DNA from: Pisolithus tinctorius
Lineage: Eukaryota; Basidiomycota; Agaricomycetes; Boletales; Pisolithaceae
Assembly: GCA_024663395.1 (NCBI GenBank)
Contig: JANFAH010000001.1
Coordinates: forward strand, 2,418,001-2,482,000
DNA length: 64,000 nucleotides
Direction of reading: 5' to 3'
Shown here piece after piece: positions 44,836 through 57,144 of the stretch (position 1 is the stretch's first letter; each line of letters begins with the position of its first letter). The position numbers and the translations under genes are program-made. The notes under the pieces were generated by a model. That model was not told where the DNA came from and did not search any database. It worked only from the letters and a program-made list of their open reading frames with translations.

Positions 44836-47800
44836 GAGGGTCAAGACGCAGAAACCCTTGCCAGGTTTACAGGTTGAAAGAGGGCTTTGACAAGGGATCT
44901 GGTTTGGCGCAGTGGTGGATAAATAGCATGAGGAAAATCTTTCGATCGGGCCCAGCCACAACTTTACAGTCGAATAAAATTTGGTCTGTACAAATAAAGG
45001 CACCGCTCCGTCCTACCACATTACAAACCAGATGCCCGGATCTCTGCATGCTCTGTGAATGAACGCGTCATTTTACTGTATCACACTTCAGATCTTGATA
45101 ATCCTCAAGTCCTGCACATTCCAGAGTTATCTGGGAGCTGCGGGAGGTTGTGAACTCGTCCCATTGTTATTATTTGCTTCCGCCAAGAACTAAGGTAGGG
45201 TTAGGGCTAAGGGTATGACGAGATGCCCAACTGTTCGCCTCGCTCAGTTAGCGGTGTCCCGTCGCATGGCATCCGCACCACTAACAACTCACACGGAATA
45301 GGTAACATTATGGCTTGGAAGCCGCTCTTAGCCCTGGCCGCTGTGATAATTTTCCATACTTTGGAAGCATTCTAACCGCAACTAATTTATGTGCGAACTT
45401 TGCCTCATTAGCAACCGCTGGGCGGCGGACAAAAAAAGACCGGTCTCAGCGCGCCCGCCGTCTCCGTTGCGCGGCTTTTGATGGACAACGACGCGCACGA
45501 CACCCGCTGGGGTTGGTCCACTTCAGTCCCTGGACTGCGTGTGGCTTCGTCCCCTCCAACCCACCTGTGTATATCCACCGGAAACCCCGTGAAATCTCTC
45601 TTTTTTGTCCAATTTTTCCTTAAGTTGATTGTTTTCCCTGGTTATCACTGTCGTAAGGGCCCTTTCATTGCCTCACGATAGATCTCATATCAGGGCATAG
45701 CAAGTTTCCAGGCTGTGCAGAAAAGTCCTCCGTCAGCGCGTCAGCTTCCGACTCGAGGATACCTCGCAAACTCAGCCCATTGGCCCACACTAAGCGTTGA
45801 CGTCTTTTTCTCGATACGCACCACCCAACCTTTATCTGAATTGCCTTTCTTCCACCAGATACACGCACACTGATATCTTATCCCCTCTCTTCGCTCTTTT
45901 TATTAAAACCTCTTTTTCATTCCGTGACCAAGCTGAAAACACGTTGCCACACCTAAATCCCATTCCGACATAAAGACTGCCGGTGACAGGACGAAACGTG
46001 CTAATAGGCTGTTACCGCTCAACTCCCTCCCTGTGTATGTAGGGCGTTATCTCGGATTATAGATGGATTATCTTCTATCGATAACTGCCTGATCTATAAT
46101 CGTCTGAACATGTCTCCCATGTCGTGCCGTACAAGGACATCCGGTGGGTGTATGGTCAAAGGATGTTCGGAGGACAAGCCGGACGCTTAGACGAGCCACT
46201 ATCTTCCGAGCTGTGCCATATCAGAATCAGATCGGTACCAGTCGGTACAATGCTCAGTGTCGTGATTTGGTGACACAATATGGTAGATGTTCTAGGCACC
46301 GAGGATACATAGCATCCACCGCCATTGTGATCGTGCAGAGCATAAAGTTGCTTTGTTGTCGATTCCAAAGTGCTGGCGCGACTATCACATTTCGGGCGAG
46401 ACTTGGGGGGGACCCATGAGTTCTCTGTCTCTGCTCTGTCTATGTGCTCTGTCGAACCAGACATCGAAGACGTGGTCTCCGTGGTAGTCGCAGCTAGAAG
46501 CCAACCAAGTCGTGTTAACTTCCGTTTCGCGATTCACAGCACAGATCAAACCCCGATGAGTTCCCTCCCCTACCCACTAGCTAAGATGCATTGTTGCTTT
46601 GGTAAAACTGCAGAATGGGCGCAACGGCACTTCTGATACCCCGATCCCACCATCATGATCGCAACGAGCGGCTATCTCTCTCTTCTACGATCGAGGTGCG
46701 ACCATCCTCATCAATCCATGGCCAATCCGGAAGTTACGTTCGCCCTGATATCCTCAGTGAGAAAGTGATCCTATGTAGGCGCGTGACTCTGAAAGAATCA
46801 CAAGAAAGCGGAATCCTACCTAATAGAACCTGAGTTCCACTCAGTTCGGCGTCGACCGCACCACTTGACTTTAGGGGATAGTCGCTACGATATACGCTGC
46901 TCTCGACCAGCATGATGCAATACGTCTACATCAAATCTAGATAGGTTCAATCTCCCCCGTCTACACATTAGGATGCGTATGAGTGATCATTGTAGGTGGT
47001 CGACACGAGGCTCAAGTACACCGCATTCACGAAATACCACCGTTGGCTGGAATTCGTGATCCCTCGAACTTAATAGCCACCAAACCTAAGTAAGTTCTCG
47101 ACGGTTGGATATCCATACTGAGATCTATTGATACTAACAAGTGAGGTCCCCGCAGGACGCCCTCATTACCGTCGGTTTGCCTTCATTTTCATTCATTTCG
47201 TGTTATGCAGGTCGGGTACGAGGAATAAGGTATGAGATGATCATATACGGGCGACATGTGCTCCCGCTCGCCGTGAGGACGGCAGTCGATTTACGCTGGG
47301 AAACTCACATTAATTTACGTCTGAGTACGTATCCCTGTCATCTGTCACCAAAGGTGGCTGTTTTACCTGCATAAGAAGTGCTTTATGAAAGCCCCCTTTT
47401 CGTTGGCTGGCCTTTGATTCTCGAAATCGACCATCGAAGAATTGCCAGTGTGAACCAGTTGCGGAAAATCCCTTCCAGGATCCAGTTCGAGCTCTGCCGA
47501 TAAGGATAAGTTCCTTTCCTCCTAAACGGGTGTCAAGTCATGGAAGCCACCACACAGGATGGCTGCACGATCCACGGCTCTGATGAGTCCACTCATGGTC
47601 TGCCAGATTCATATACACGCCACCGTAGATGACTAGTGGTGTCCACATCATGATTCGGGGCCTTATCGATGAAGCGCAATGTGGCGCCGCCATCTTTAGT
47701 CTCGTGTGCAGAACGTCCAACCCATTCCGAGAACGGAGGGGAAGACCTCCAGGATCCGAGCTGCGGTGTGGAGGGTCGACAGGATCTGTGGGAATGGAAG

Positions 47801-48990
47801 TGGAGTGCATACCGCGTGGAAACAGGCATGCATGGCAAACGTAGTTGGGTTGCTGAGCGCTTAAATGCGGATGGCCGCCCTCCATCGCAGTACAGCTCCC
47901 CAGATAGGCTATCAAATGCTGTTCGGTTTTCTAACGAGTAAACGTAGGTTCGACGACCGTCTATGGGAGGCCGGGGGTTGCAGCGCTCGCAACCCTAGGT
48001 ATAGTCTCGTAGGCATATTACGATGCACCGCCCGCTCGGTGTTCAACTTGGTGACTGTGACTTGGTGAGTCATAACCTCCGAGTCGCTAGGGCGTAAAAT
48101 GTGACCGATGCAGCGCACAGATGTTAGACTGAGATGTGATAATTCGGGCACAAGGGTTGTTGGGTAGGGTTGTATGGACGCAAATCGAGCCGCGTGAGCG
48201 TCGGCGCAGATGCCAGTGAGACCAGGGCATCGAGGTTACCCTTCACTTGCTCAGCGCAGATGAACGATGAAAGCCTTGCCTGCAGGAAATGTCTAGTACT
48301 CAACCCGTGCTGGCCAGCGAGTGTTCCAAGCTGATCGTTAATGCCTCCAGGATATTTGCCTCGAACAAAGGCCTCGGAGCGCCAGCAAGGCGTTCGTGTG
48401 AGAAACACCACCTCGGCAGGAAATTAGTAAACTTCGTCCGACGATACGAGGATACGAGTCGCACGATAAAATCTCTGACACATGGCATTCGTGATCAAAT
48501 AGAACAGTATCTACGAAACGGTGATTCACACGACGAATGGTTGGGCTTACCGAGCACTCGATCGCTAGTAGTTTGAATGGATTCATAATCAAGTGTAAAT
48601 GGGTGCCAGACACACCTTTACCAACGTTCGAGAGGGAAGGTTCACCACGCTGGGCCACAGTGGAGAACTCCCTGTCGTTTCACTACTTCGTAGCATTTCG
48701 GGTGGTGAGTCAGCTTGCAACAGTTATTAGTAAGCTCTGCCACATAACGAATTAGGCTCGCTTCCCCATTTGGGGTGAGGCACTTTTTAAAGTTGATGAG
48801 GCATATATTGGATGCAGGGCTAACTTCATCATTGGTGCAAGCTATATCATCACAACATGAGCCATTTATTGAACAAGTGTCTCACCGAAAAATGTCACCC
48901 TCCTTGGCCCGGCTTATAAGGCCCCGTCTCGCTGGCGAGTACCCTCTCACATCGACCGGCACGAAACCATATCTATTTAACAGGTCGATA
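44836..48990. other. 4.1 kb gene-free stretch upstream of the copper ATPase
   Basis: No ORF over about 110 aa and no exon chain, domain or repeat that I recognise. CpG is present at normal frequency, unlike the transposon block, so it is not obviously decayed transposon DNA. The right end must hold the ATPase promoter. Confidence 0.5.
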
Positions 48991-51900
48991 ATGTCTACCA
49001 CGACAGTACTGCTCTTATCAAATCTGCACTGTGCCAGGTATGTCTTTCACGACTGACCCATAGCCTGACAAGTTCACACCATTGTCTTAGCTGCGTCAGT
49101 ACCATCAAGGACGGCCTCTTTGCGCTCCGACCTCAGCCCACGGCGATCGATGTATCCATCGTGCATCAGGCAGTTATCGTTCAGCGTCCCTTTGCTTTAT
49201 CATCGAGTACTATCCGACTTGCCCTCGAAGATGCTGGCTTCGAGATATTCTATCCTTGTGACTCGACTTGTCGAGCTGATTGCCTGAATGGCGACTTGGT
49301 GACCGGAAAGCGTACCAAGCATGTCCAACAATGTTCTTCGTGTCAACAGGAGGCTTTACTTACCTCGAAAGATATTTCCTCGGAAATTCGGCTAATCGAT
49401 TCTGCCCCGTCTTTCTCAGGCATTGACGAGACTGCAAGAGAAGGTGGTCCTTCCGGAGAAAAGGATGGCCCGGTAACCACCCTCCAGCCGGAACCAGACG
49501 ACCGAACACCTCATCGTCTCAGTCTGGCGGTCAGTGGCATGACCTGTGCTTCCTGTGCTGCCTCCATCACGGAAGTTGTCTCTCGTCTTCCCGGAGTTTC
49601 GCAAGTTTCTGTCAATGTCCTAGGCGATTCAGCCACGCTAGTTGTCGAGAGCAAAGACTTGGTTGCTTCCGTGATAGAAGCAATTGACGACTGTGGTTTT
49701 GGCGTTGAATTGCTCGCTGCAGAACCACTCTTCTCTTCAACTAGTGAGGATGCTGCCACTCATTCTAGGACTGTTACCTTGCAAATACACGGGATGTTTT
49801 GCCGGTGAGTGTGCACAAAACAGCACCCATCTTTTTTCTCATTGGAGTAGGCATTGTCCAGGGAAAGTTATGAAGGTTTTGAACGGCCTTCAGCCACGCC
49901 TTACGGTGACAAAACCTGTGATAGATCACACGAATCCTATCGTGGAAGTTTCCTATCAACCCTCTTCTCCAGAATTTACCCTCCGCACAATTATGTCTGC
50001 CGTTGTTTCTGCTGATCCAAATGTATTCACCGTTTCAGTTTTCAAACCCCCGACCCTGGAGAGTCGAGCGCGTTCCATGCTGAAGCACGAACAACGAGCT
50101 ATTATCCACCGCCTCGTATTCACCACTGCCATCGCTGTACCAACACTTATCATTGGGGTCGTTTATATGAGTCTGGTTTCCTCTCAAAATCCAATTAGAC
50201 GCTATTTCATGGAACCCATATGGAAAGGGAATGCTTCACGAGCGCAGTGGATCCTGTTCTTCTTAGCTACACCTGTCATGGTTTATGGTGCTTGGCTCTT
50301 TCATCGACGGAGCGCAAAAGAGATAAGAGCTCTGTGGCGCAAGGGGAGCACCACTCCAGTGTTGAGGCGTCTTATCAGGTTTGGGAGCATGAATCTCCTG
50401 GTAAGTAACAAGGACTAGTCACCTGGAGCACGATTTAACGAATTTCTTCAGATATCAAGTGGGGTATCTGTAGCTTATTTTTCTTCTATGGCCGTTTTAG
50501 CTCTGGCTGCTTCCCAGCCGCCGGCGGTGAATGGGGTGGGAGATACGACCACATTCTTCGACTCCGTCATCTTCTTGACTATGTTTCTCCTCTTCGGCAA
50601 GCTCATTCATTGGTATACTCGTTGTCGAGACTAACCTAGTTCGACTTGATGTAGGCCAGTATTTGCAAATATACAGTAAGGCACGAACTGCAGATGCGCT
50701 GACAGCGCTAGGCTCCCTTCGGCCTGCGGAGGCGCTGCTACTACTCTCTGGAACCCCCTCTTTCGTTCAAATGGAGGAATCCAGTAACTTCGACGCCGAT
50801 GTCGAGAAAGGATGTGGTAGTTCAGATAATGGCAACCTATCTGTAGCTCCCGGCCAAAAGGTGGAGAAGGTTTCAATTGACTCGCTGGAAGTCGGGGATA
50901 TCGTTCGAGTTCTAAACGGTTCTAGTCCTCCTTGCGATGGTACGATCGTGTCGAATACTGAGGCACTGTTCGACGAGAGCTCGTTAACTGGAGAAGCAAA
51001 ACTCGTGAAGAAGAGGACTGGCGACCAAGTGCTTGTCGGGACTATCAACAAATCGAAGGTCGTCGATATTAGGGTAGATGCGGTTGGTGGTACGACAATG
51101 TAAGTGTAGAGGTACTGTTTCTCATCGGCATCATTTATCGTCGCTGTAGGTTGGACCATATCATTGATGTCGTGCGCGAGGGACAAGCGCGTCGCGCTCC
51201 CATCGAACGAGTTGCGGATGCGGTCACTGGGATTTTCGTTCCAATAGTGACTCTTCTTGCAATCACTACCTGGGTGATTTGGCTGTCATTGGGCTATTCC
51301 GGCGCACTTCCCCGTAGCTACCTTGACATCAATACAGGGGGATGGGGTAAGCAGTACTCCTTTCTTTCTTGTGACAGCCCTGACTTGTAATCATAGTGGT
51401 ATGGTCTCTCCGGTTCGCTGCAGCAGTGTTTGTGGTTGCTTGTCCATGTGGCATTGGGTTAGCAGCTCCGACTGCTCTCCTGGTGGGTTCCGGAGTAGCC
51501 GCTCGACATGGTATCCTCGTGAGGGGAGGGGGGGAAGCCTTCCAGGACATGGCTGAAATAGACACCATTGTTTTCGACAAGACGGGCACACTGACCGAAG
51601 GCGGGCAGCCACGAGTTTCTGACTACCAGATTACCACTTCGTCAAGCAAATGGACTCGCGGCGTGGTCTTTGGAATCACTGCAGAGATGGAATCGGCATC
51701 AAGCCACCCGCTGGCCAATGCAATTAGGCGTCATGCTGAGATCCACGGGGCTACAAACATGCACGCGACTGATTTGGAAGAAGTGGCCGGAATGGGTATG
51801 AAGGCTCGCTTCGAGAGTCTTGGCTGTGCAGCTGTCGTCGGAAGTGAGACGTGGATCACCCAACAGGGTGCGGCGATCGACGTGTCCACATCCTCTGCCC

Positions 51901-52846
51901 TGCGGAAATGGAAGAAAGAAGGAAAAAGTGTTGCCTTGCTGGCAGTCAAGGATGTCGCGAGTGGTGCCGTAGAGGTCGTCGCCATCTTCGCGATCACAGA
52001 CCCGTTAAGACCCGAGGCCGGCCACGTTGTCCAGAAATTGCAAAAGAACGGGATTGGAACGTGGATGGTATCTGGCGACAACGAGACAACCGCAAAGGCA
52101 GTAGCTAGTATGGTGGGAATTCCCTTAAGTAATGTCATTGCGGGAGTCCTACCACACGAGAAGGTTCGTACTGCGACAGCATCGTACTTGGAGTTTCGTT
52201 TTTAATGTGTCCAACAGGCTCAAAAGATCGAATGGTTACAGCAAAACGGGGATAAGCGACTTCGATCAAGGTGGCGGAAATGGTTCCAACAGCCGGTAAA
52301 AAGTGAACGATGTGTTGTCGCAATGGTAGGCGACGGGATTAATGATGCTCCGGTATGTAACGTTACCCGGACACACAGCGGCAATGGCAATGACTAAAAT
52401 TACTCGTAGGCACTGGCCGCAGCAGACGTAGGCATTGCGATTGGGTCCGGCAGCGAGGTTGCAATATCAAGCGCCTCCTTTATCTTACTATCGTCTAATC
52501 TACGAAGTCTGCTTACTCTGGCCGATTTGTCTCGCAAAGTCCTGAACCGAGTTAAATTGAATTTTGTAGGTGTGTTTCTATTTGGACCTTAGCACGGTTG
52601 GACTTAGACTACCTGCAGGTGTGGGCAATGGGGTACAACCTCGTCGCTGTTCCCATTGCTGCTGGTGTGCTGTACCCAGCTAGTCACATTCGTCTTTCTC
52701 CTGCCTGGGCATCTCTAGCAATGGCTTTATCGTGAGCAGTCTTTTCCTCCCTTACCCCTCTGGCACTAACCAACCAGCATTACAGCTCGGTTTCTGTGGT
52801 TGCGTCTTCCCTTCTGCTGAAGTGGTATAAGCAGCCTGATGTTTGA
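48991..52846 (+). CDS. CCC2: Copper-transporting P1B-type ATPase (Ccc2/ATP7 family, ~1109 aa)
   Basis: Eleven exons (48991-49037, 49091-49804, 49851-50400, 50452-50596, 50655-51099, 51150-51346, 51397-52163, 52218-52352, 52410-52565, 52619-52731, 52786-52846) whose lengths keep one frame. There are three heavy-metal-associated domains with CxxC: NLHCASC (14-17), GMTCASC and GMFCRHC; the first and third are split by introns. Then come membrane segments, the phosphatase motif SSLTGEA, the channel motif CPC (715-717), DKTGT (phosphorylated Asp760), the SSHPLA motif and GDGINDAP (993-1000), and the last membrane pair. It pumps Cu(I) into the secretory pathway to load copper enzymes. Intron 4 appears to use a GC-AG pair (50597-50654). 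Confidence 0.95.
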
Positions 52847-53480
52847 TGATCTGCTTTAATGCATCATGGCTCATCTGTGATAATATCTTTGCTGGATTGG
52901 ACTGGATCTTTGCTGGAAGTGTTCAAAGATATCGGGTCTTGTCTCCGACCTGCAGGGACTCGGTTGCACGACAACGAGGTAGAGCCTCTGGATCGGCAGG
53001 TTCATCTGCTTGCTGAAGACATGCAGCTGAGAGTAAGATGGTGGTGACAGTGTAGCCTTAGATGTCTATCCATGTACTATCTGTTGTGTAACATTAGAAA
53101 TTAACTTCAGAAGAAGGGAGTGGTGAGGAGGTGCGAAATGAGTCGGGCAAGGAAGTCGAGTTGCAACTATCTACCTTAAGGTAATGGTTGGAGATACATA
53201 GGGTGCTGACCCTGCCCATTTGCCGCTCTGCTGCACATCTGGACCCTCACCTCATCCACTAGCGTCTTAGTATCTGTGGTTTCCAAGTCTTTTATTCACC
53301 CAGCTGTGGTCCATCTATATAAGTACACGCTAATCTCGAAGGTTGAGGTATTACGGAAATAATGGCTGCAGTAGCCATAAAATCAAGTGTACATATAGCT
53401 CCGTCCAATTGTCAACTATGTCGTGGGATTCAGCTACAACAGCGAAAGGGCCCATAAACGGTTTCAGGCGGACAGACGTT
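52847..53480. other. Convergent intergenic region (ATPase and GLE1)
   Basis: 3' ends of the plus-strand ATPase and the minus-strand GLE1 gene face each other. No gene seen. Confidence 0.6.
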
Positions 53481-55916
53481 CTACAGAGCTTGGACAATCC
53501 TCTCAATCTCCAACTGTACCCTCACTCGTGCAGATTTGCCCTCCGGCGTCTGCCCGCCAAGCATTCTCTTTCCGTTCGTGCCTGGCACGCTGCCGATGCC
53601 TTCTGTGCTCGCTACGTAGAGAAGTTGAAGGAGTTTTATCCATTGCTTACCCCAGATATTCCGGGCTTCCAGGCCTGCTACATCGAGGGCAGCTATAAAC
53701 GTGAGATTGTTAGTCACCTAGAGGGATCCCGGGAAGACCAGTTTCGTCACGCACCATGCAAGATCTGCGCAGCCACAGCCGTTTCCAACAATCGCGGATC
53801 CCCGAGCATACGGGAGAAGTACACCCAGAAACGAGGTAGTTGGAAGATCCTTTGGACCCTTCCAACCGTTCCTGCTGGGGATATCGACGCAGACATACCC
53901 AAAACTAAGAAATATACCCTCATGATCCCCGCAAGGCGCGTCCCATATTCCCCAGAACTCTCCCATGTTCCTTCCCCGCTCCCGTCGCCCTCACCCGTTT
54001 GGCGATACCCCATTGCTTTCCTTCTCTCAGCGTCGTCCCACGCCCGCCCATCGACATCGTGCGCTGGGACGACAACAGGAACACTCCATCCACCAGTGCG
54101 TTGTACCATTTTGGCGTAAAACACATCCGGGAACGTGTCTGATAACGAGGGATGGTGAAGTAACGTACACGTGACGGCTGCTAGTGGGAATGCAGATTTC
54201 TTCTCTGCAGTGACTTCAGTTTCAGCTTGGAGGAGGATACATTTGGAGAGAGAGGAGAGGGCAGCAAGGTACAGAGCTTGGGGATGGGGAGTTGGCGGAC
54301 GGACGAGTTCAATCAGTTGACCTATCTACACATCAAGTGTCAGTGGTTAACCAAGAACCAATGGGAACGACACGAACGATTTTCGTAACGGTCGCCTGGT
54401 CCTGGGTAAGTTGCCCGATTTTAGGCGTAATCTGTCGTCGGATGGCACCCCACTGCGATTTAAGTGCCTTGTCTCCCTTGACTGTCTTCATAGGGCCAGC
54501 TTTGAGGTTCTAATACGGGTATGATATTAAGTTAGCTCATATGTAGCCCCACCATTTCGTATGTCTCCCGCACCTCAAGGAGAGAGGGATGAGGCAGTTC
54601 CCAGCGTTTCTCTCTTGAGAAAGCGGGAAATTAGAAAACACTCGCCTTCAACGTCTCACGCGCGTACTTCCAGTCTTCATCAGCAGAAGCCATTCCAGAA
54701 AGTTTCCTGTTCTCTGTCTCTTCGGCCTCCTTCTCCTTCCTTCGTGTCTCTGCCTCCTTTATCTCCCTCTCGCGCCTTTCTTCTTCTTCAACTGCCCTCC
54801 TCCTCTCCTCATCAGCCTTTCTCCGTTCTTCCTCTTCTCTCCATTTCCTCTCTTCTTCCTCGCGTCGTCGTCTTTCTGCCTCTTCCCGCTTTCTTCGTTC
54901 CGCTTCGGCGTCAGCACGTGCTTTCGCCTCTTCAGCCCTAATGACGGCTTCAAGTCTCTCTCTCCTCGCTTTGTCCTCCTCCTTCCACTTCTGTCGCAAC
55001 CTCACTTCCTCGTCGCGCTCCTTGATACGAAATGCCTCGAGAAGTCGTGTGACGTCAGTAACTTGGGAACTATATGCCCTTTGTTGGCTTTGCAAAGCGG
55101 ATCTGTGTGTATTTTCGAGGTGAGACGCATGGGTGGCATTGATAGTCGTGCGCAGATGACGCGCTGTGCGCTACGCAGTTAACCCGCCCGCCATAAAAAA
55201 GGAAGGAGGCGACCGTCAGTGAAACATGCGAAGGTAACTAACTACAAGACTAACCAATGCATCCGTTCTCGTCTGTCGCTCCCACTCCTCATACGGATCA
55301 TAATGTCTGGTCCGTAATCGAATGGCAGCGATGGTGTCCTCGAGAGCTCGTCGATCAGCGAGGAACTTGGCGTCCTTATGATGCTGCTGAGGTGTCTGTA
55401 AGTGCTGAAGGTGGAGACGCGATTGTTGAGGCAAATGCTTGGACGGTTGTCTGTAGCATGTAGACACTATAAGCACGATAGGGCTGGCACCCACACGAAT
55501 GACTGACCTCAGAGAGACGTCGTCTTCGCCATACCAAAATTCCTCTTCCTCACTCGACTCGCTTTCGCTGACATCTTTCACCAATTTCGCCGTTCCTTTG
55601 CTCTTCCTCTCTGCCACAGTCAGTTCTCTGGATTTCCCTGCTGTCCTCGCTGCGACTGCATTCCCTACGTCAACGCCTGAGTCGTCTGTATCAGTTTCCG
55701 AGTCATCGTCAGTTGAGACAGAAGATTCGGAGGACAGGGAATCTGTTTCTTCGTCGGAATCAGAGGGAAGGCCGTACGCAGAGCTGCGACGCCCTGTCTG
55801 TTTCCTGAGGGTAAATATTTTGGTAACAAAAGCTCGTCAAATGAACCTCCAACGTGATGCGCGATCACTCACTCTCGCACAGGAGACGGTGAAGGTGACC
55901 TTAAGCCATAGCGCAT
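53481..55916 (-). CDS. GLE1: Gle1-like mRNA export factor
   Basis: Starts MRYGLRSPSPSPVRE at 55916 (exon 55873-55916), then 55508-55804 (acidic Ser/Asp/Glu region) and 55255-55450 (AIRLRTRHYDPYEEWERQTRTDAL). A coiled-coil exon at about 54631-55095 is dense in Arg/Glu (DEEVRLRQKWKEEDKARRERLEAVIRAEEAKARA...). The C-terminal GLE1 domain follows through several small exons: AIRRQITPKIGQLTQDQATV, IGQLIELVRPPTPHPQALYLAALSSLSKCILLQAETEV, FPDVFYAKMVQRTGGWSVPVVVP, AWDDAERRKAMGYR, LPRFWVYFSRMLGD, and ARNIWGKQWIKLLQLLYVASTEG. Gle1 sits at the cytoplasmic face of the nuclear pore and, with inositol hexakisphosphate, activates Dbp5 to release exported mRNA. Some splice junctions (near 55095, 54550, 53850) are not resolved. 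Confidence 0.88.
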
Positions 55917-56095
55917 TGTTCCTCAGTTAACAAGTCTTCAGTCGTTGCAAGCTGCTTCCTACGCGTTAGTCGTGGATTCAGTTTCTCGTGTCTGTGGCGT
56001 CCTACCTGCACTTGGCCACATATGTAGGAGTCGGGCAGTTTGGGAGGAAATTTTACAGAATTCTGTAACAAACACGGATATATATGGTAATAGCG

Positions 56096-57040
56096 CTAAT
56101 CACGGTATCGACTGAACAGCTCCACCTGTGCTTCCTTGCTGAGGCCCATCCGCCCTCTCCATTGGGAAGGACACATGGGCTTATCATCAGGGTTGAAAGG
56201 GCGAACTGGTTTAGAGAGGATAGTATCTAGAATATCTGGCACGTCCTCAGGCTGGACGAGACCCAACCTTGTGCATCGAAGCGATCAGATGCACAGCATA
56301 AGGTGGAAATTAAATATTTACAAACCATTCTCCGTGAGGATACACCAGCATGTTCCCTGCGTATCTGCATGACGATGAGTATCAGGGAAGAAGGCTGGGA
56401 TTCGTGCTCACTTGTGCCCGCCTACATGTGCCGTCTCCGCCAACCGAACGCGCGCACTTGGGTCCTGGTGGTCAAGGTTCCGACGTCTGTGCAACTCCTC
56501 GCGAAGAGCTCTGGCAACGGCACTTCCTGTATTTCCACACCGACAATCCCTCGCCATATGTGTACACACATACACATGGATGCCATCTGACATAGGCACA
56601 CCCGCACCGCCTGGCACGGGACTTTCTGCGTGTTCCCTGAGTTTACTCCCAATCTCTGCTACGTTCTTCATAGACACGGCAGGCACCTCGACTTTCCCTC
56701 TTGCAATCGAAAATGCGGTGAGATAGTATTCCTGCATCTCTTCCTCGTCTTCCGGTCTAAGGGGGTACGACGGCCCACCTTCGGACCAGCTAAAATTGAC
56801 CGATCCACCAATGGGCATTAATTCACGGAGGAGAGCGCGTTGGACCGGAGTAGAGAATTTAGCTGGATATGTGCTGGGGGGGTTCGGCGTGTGCAGAAAG
56901 ACGTAACATCTGTGTAGAGGAACCGTGCCAGGCAATTCTGTCCGAAGTGTCTGGCCAAAGTTGGCAGTCTTCAGCGTGGTAAAACCCCTCGTTTGGTGAG
57001 CGACTCGTCGAAGAGACGGCCTCCAACTGAACGACGTCAT
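56096..57040 (-). CDS. Sucrase/ferredoxin-like protein, Aim32 type
   Basis: Begins MTSFSWRPSLRRVAHQTRGFTTLKTANFGQTL, an Arg/Ser/Thr-rich mitochondrial presequence. The C-terminal half has the thioredoxin-like ferredoxin signature HVYVCTHMARDCRCGNTG, followed by RLAETAHVGGHK, GNMLVYPHGEW and LGLVQPEDVPDILDTIL. The last parts come from two further exons (junctions near 56420 and 56340), with the stop at 56096. The family (yeast Aim32, fungal sucraseferredoxin-like proteins) binds a 2Fe-2S cluster with two Cys and two His and acts in mitochondrial thiol/iron-sulfur redox control. Here the cysteines of CTH...CRC and histidine of VGGH are kept. It is divergent from the dehydrogenase at 57145. Confidence 0.88.
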
Positions 57041-57144
57041 TCCAGTCAGAAGTCAAAGGCTTGATGACGTAATCTAATGACGTCTCTGTTCGGGCGCCTA
57101 CATTAATCCTCAGGGGTGTCTTGAAATCGACGCCACCAAGCAAG
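57041..57144. promoter_or_regulatory. Compact bidirectional promoter region
   Basis: Only 104 bp separate the start codons of the Aim32-like gene (minus) and the dehydrogenase (plus), so both 5' leaders and core promoters must overlap or reach into neighbouring coding sequence. No TATA box is evident. The shared region suggests coordinated expression (inference). Confidence 0.45.

Noticed and set aside
45180..45215. Telomere-like 'agggttagggctaaggg'
   Set aside because: Too short and irregular, single occurrence in unique DNA; probably chance.
53343..54119. 258-aa plus-strand ORF
   Set aside because: It is antisense to the C-terminal GLE1 exons, which match the Gle1 family in order. The plus frame has no domain.
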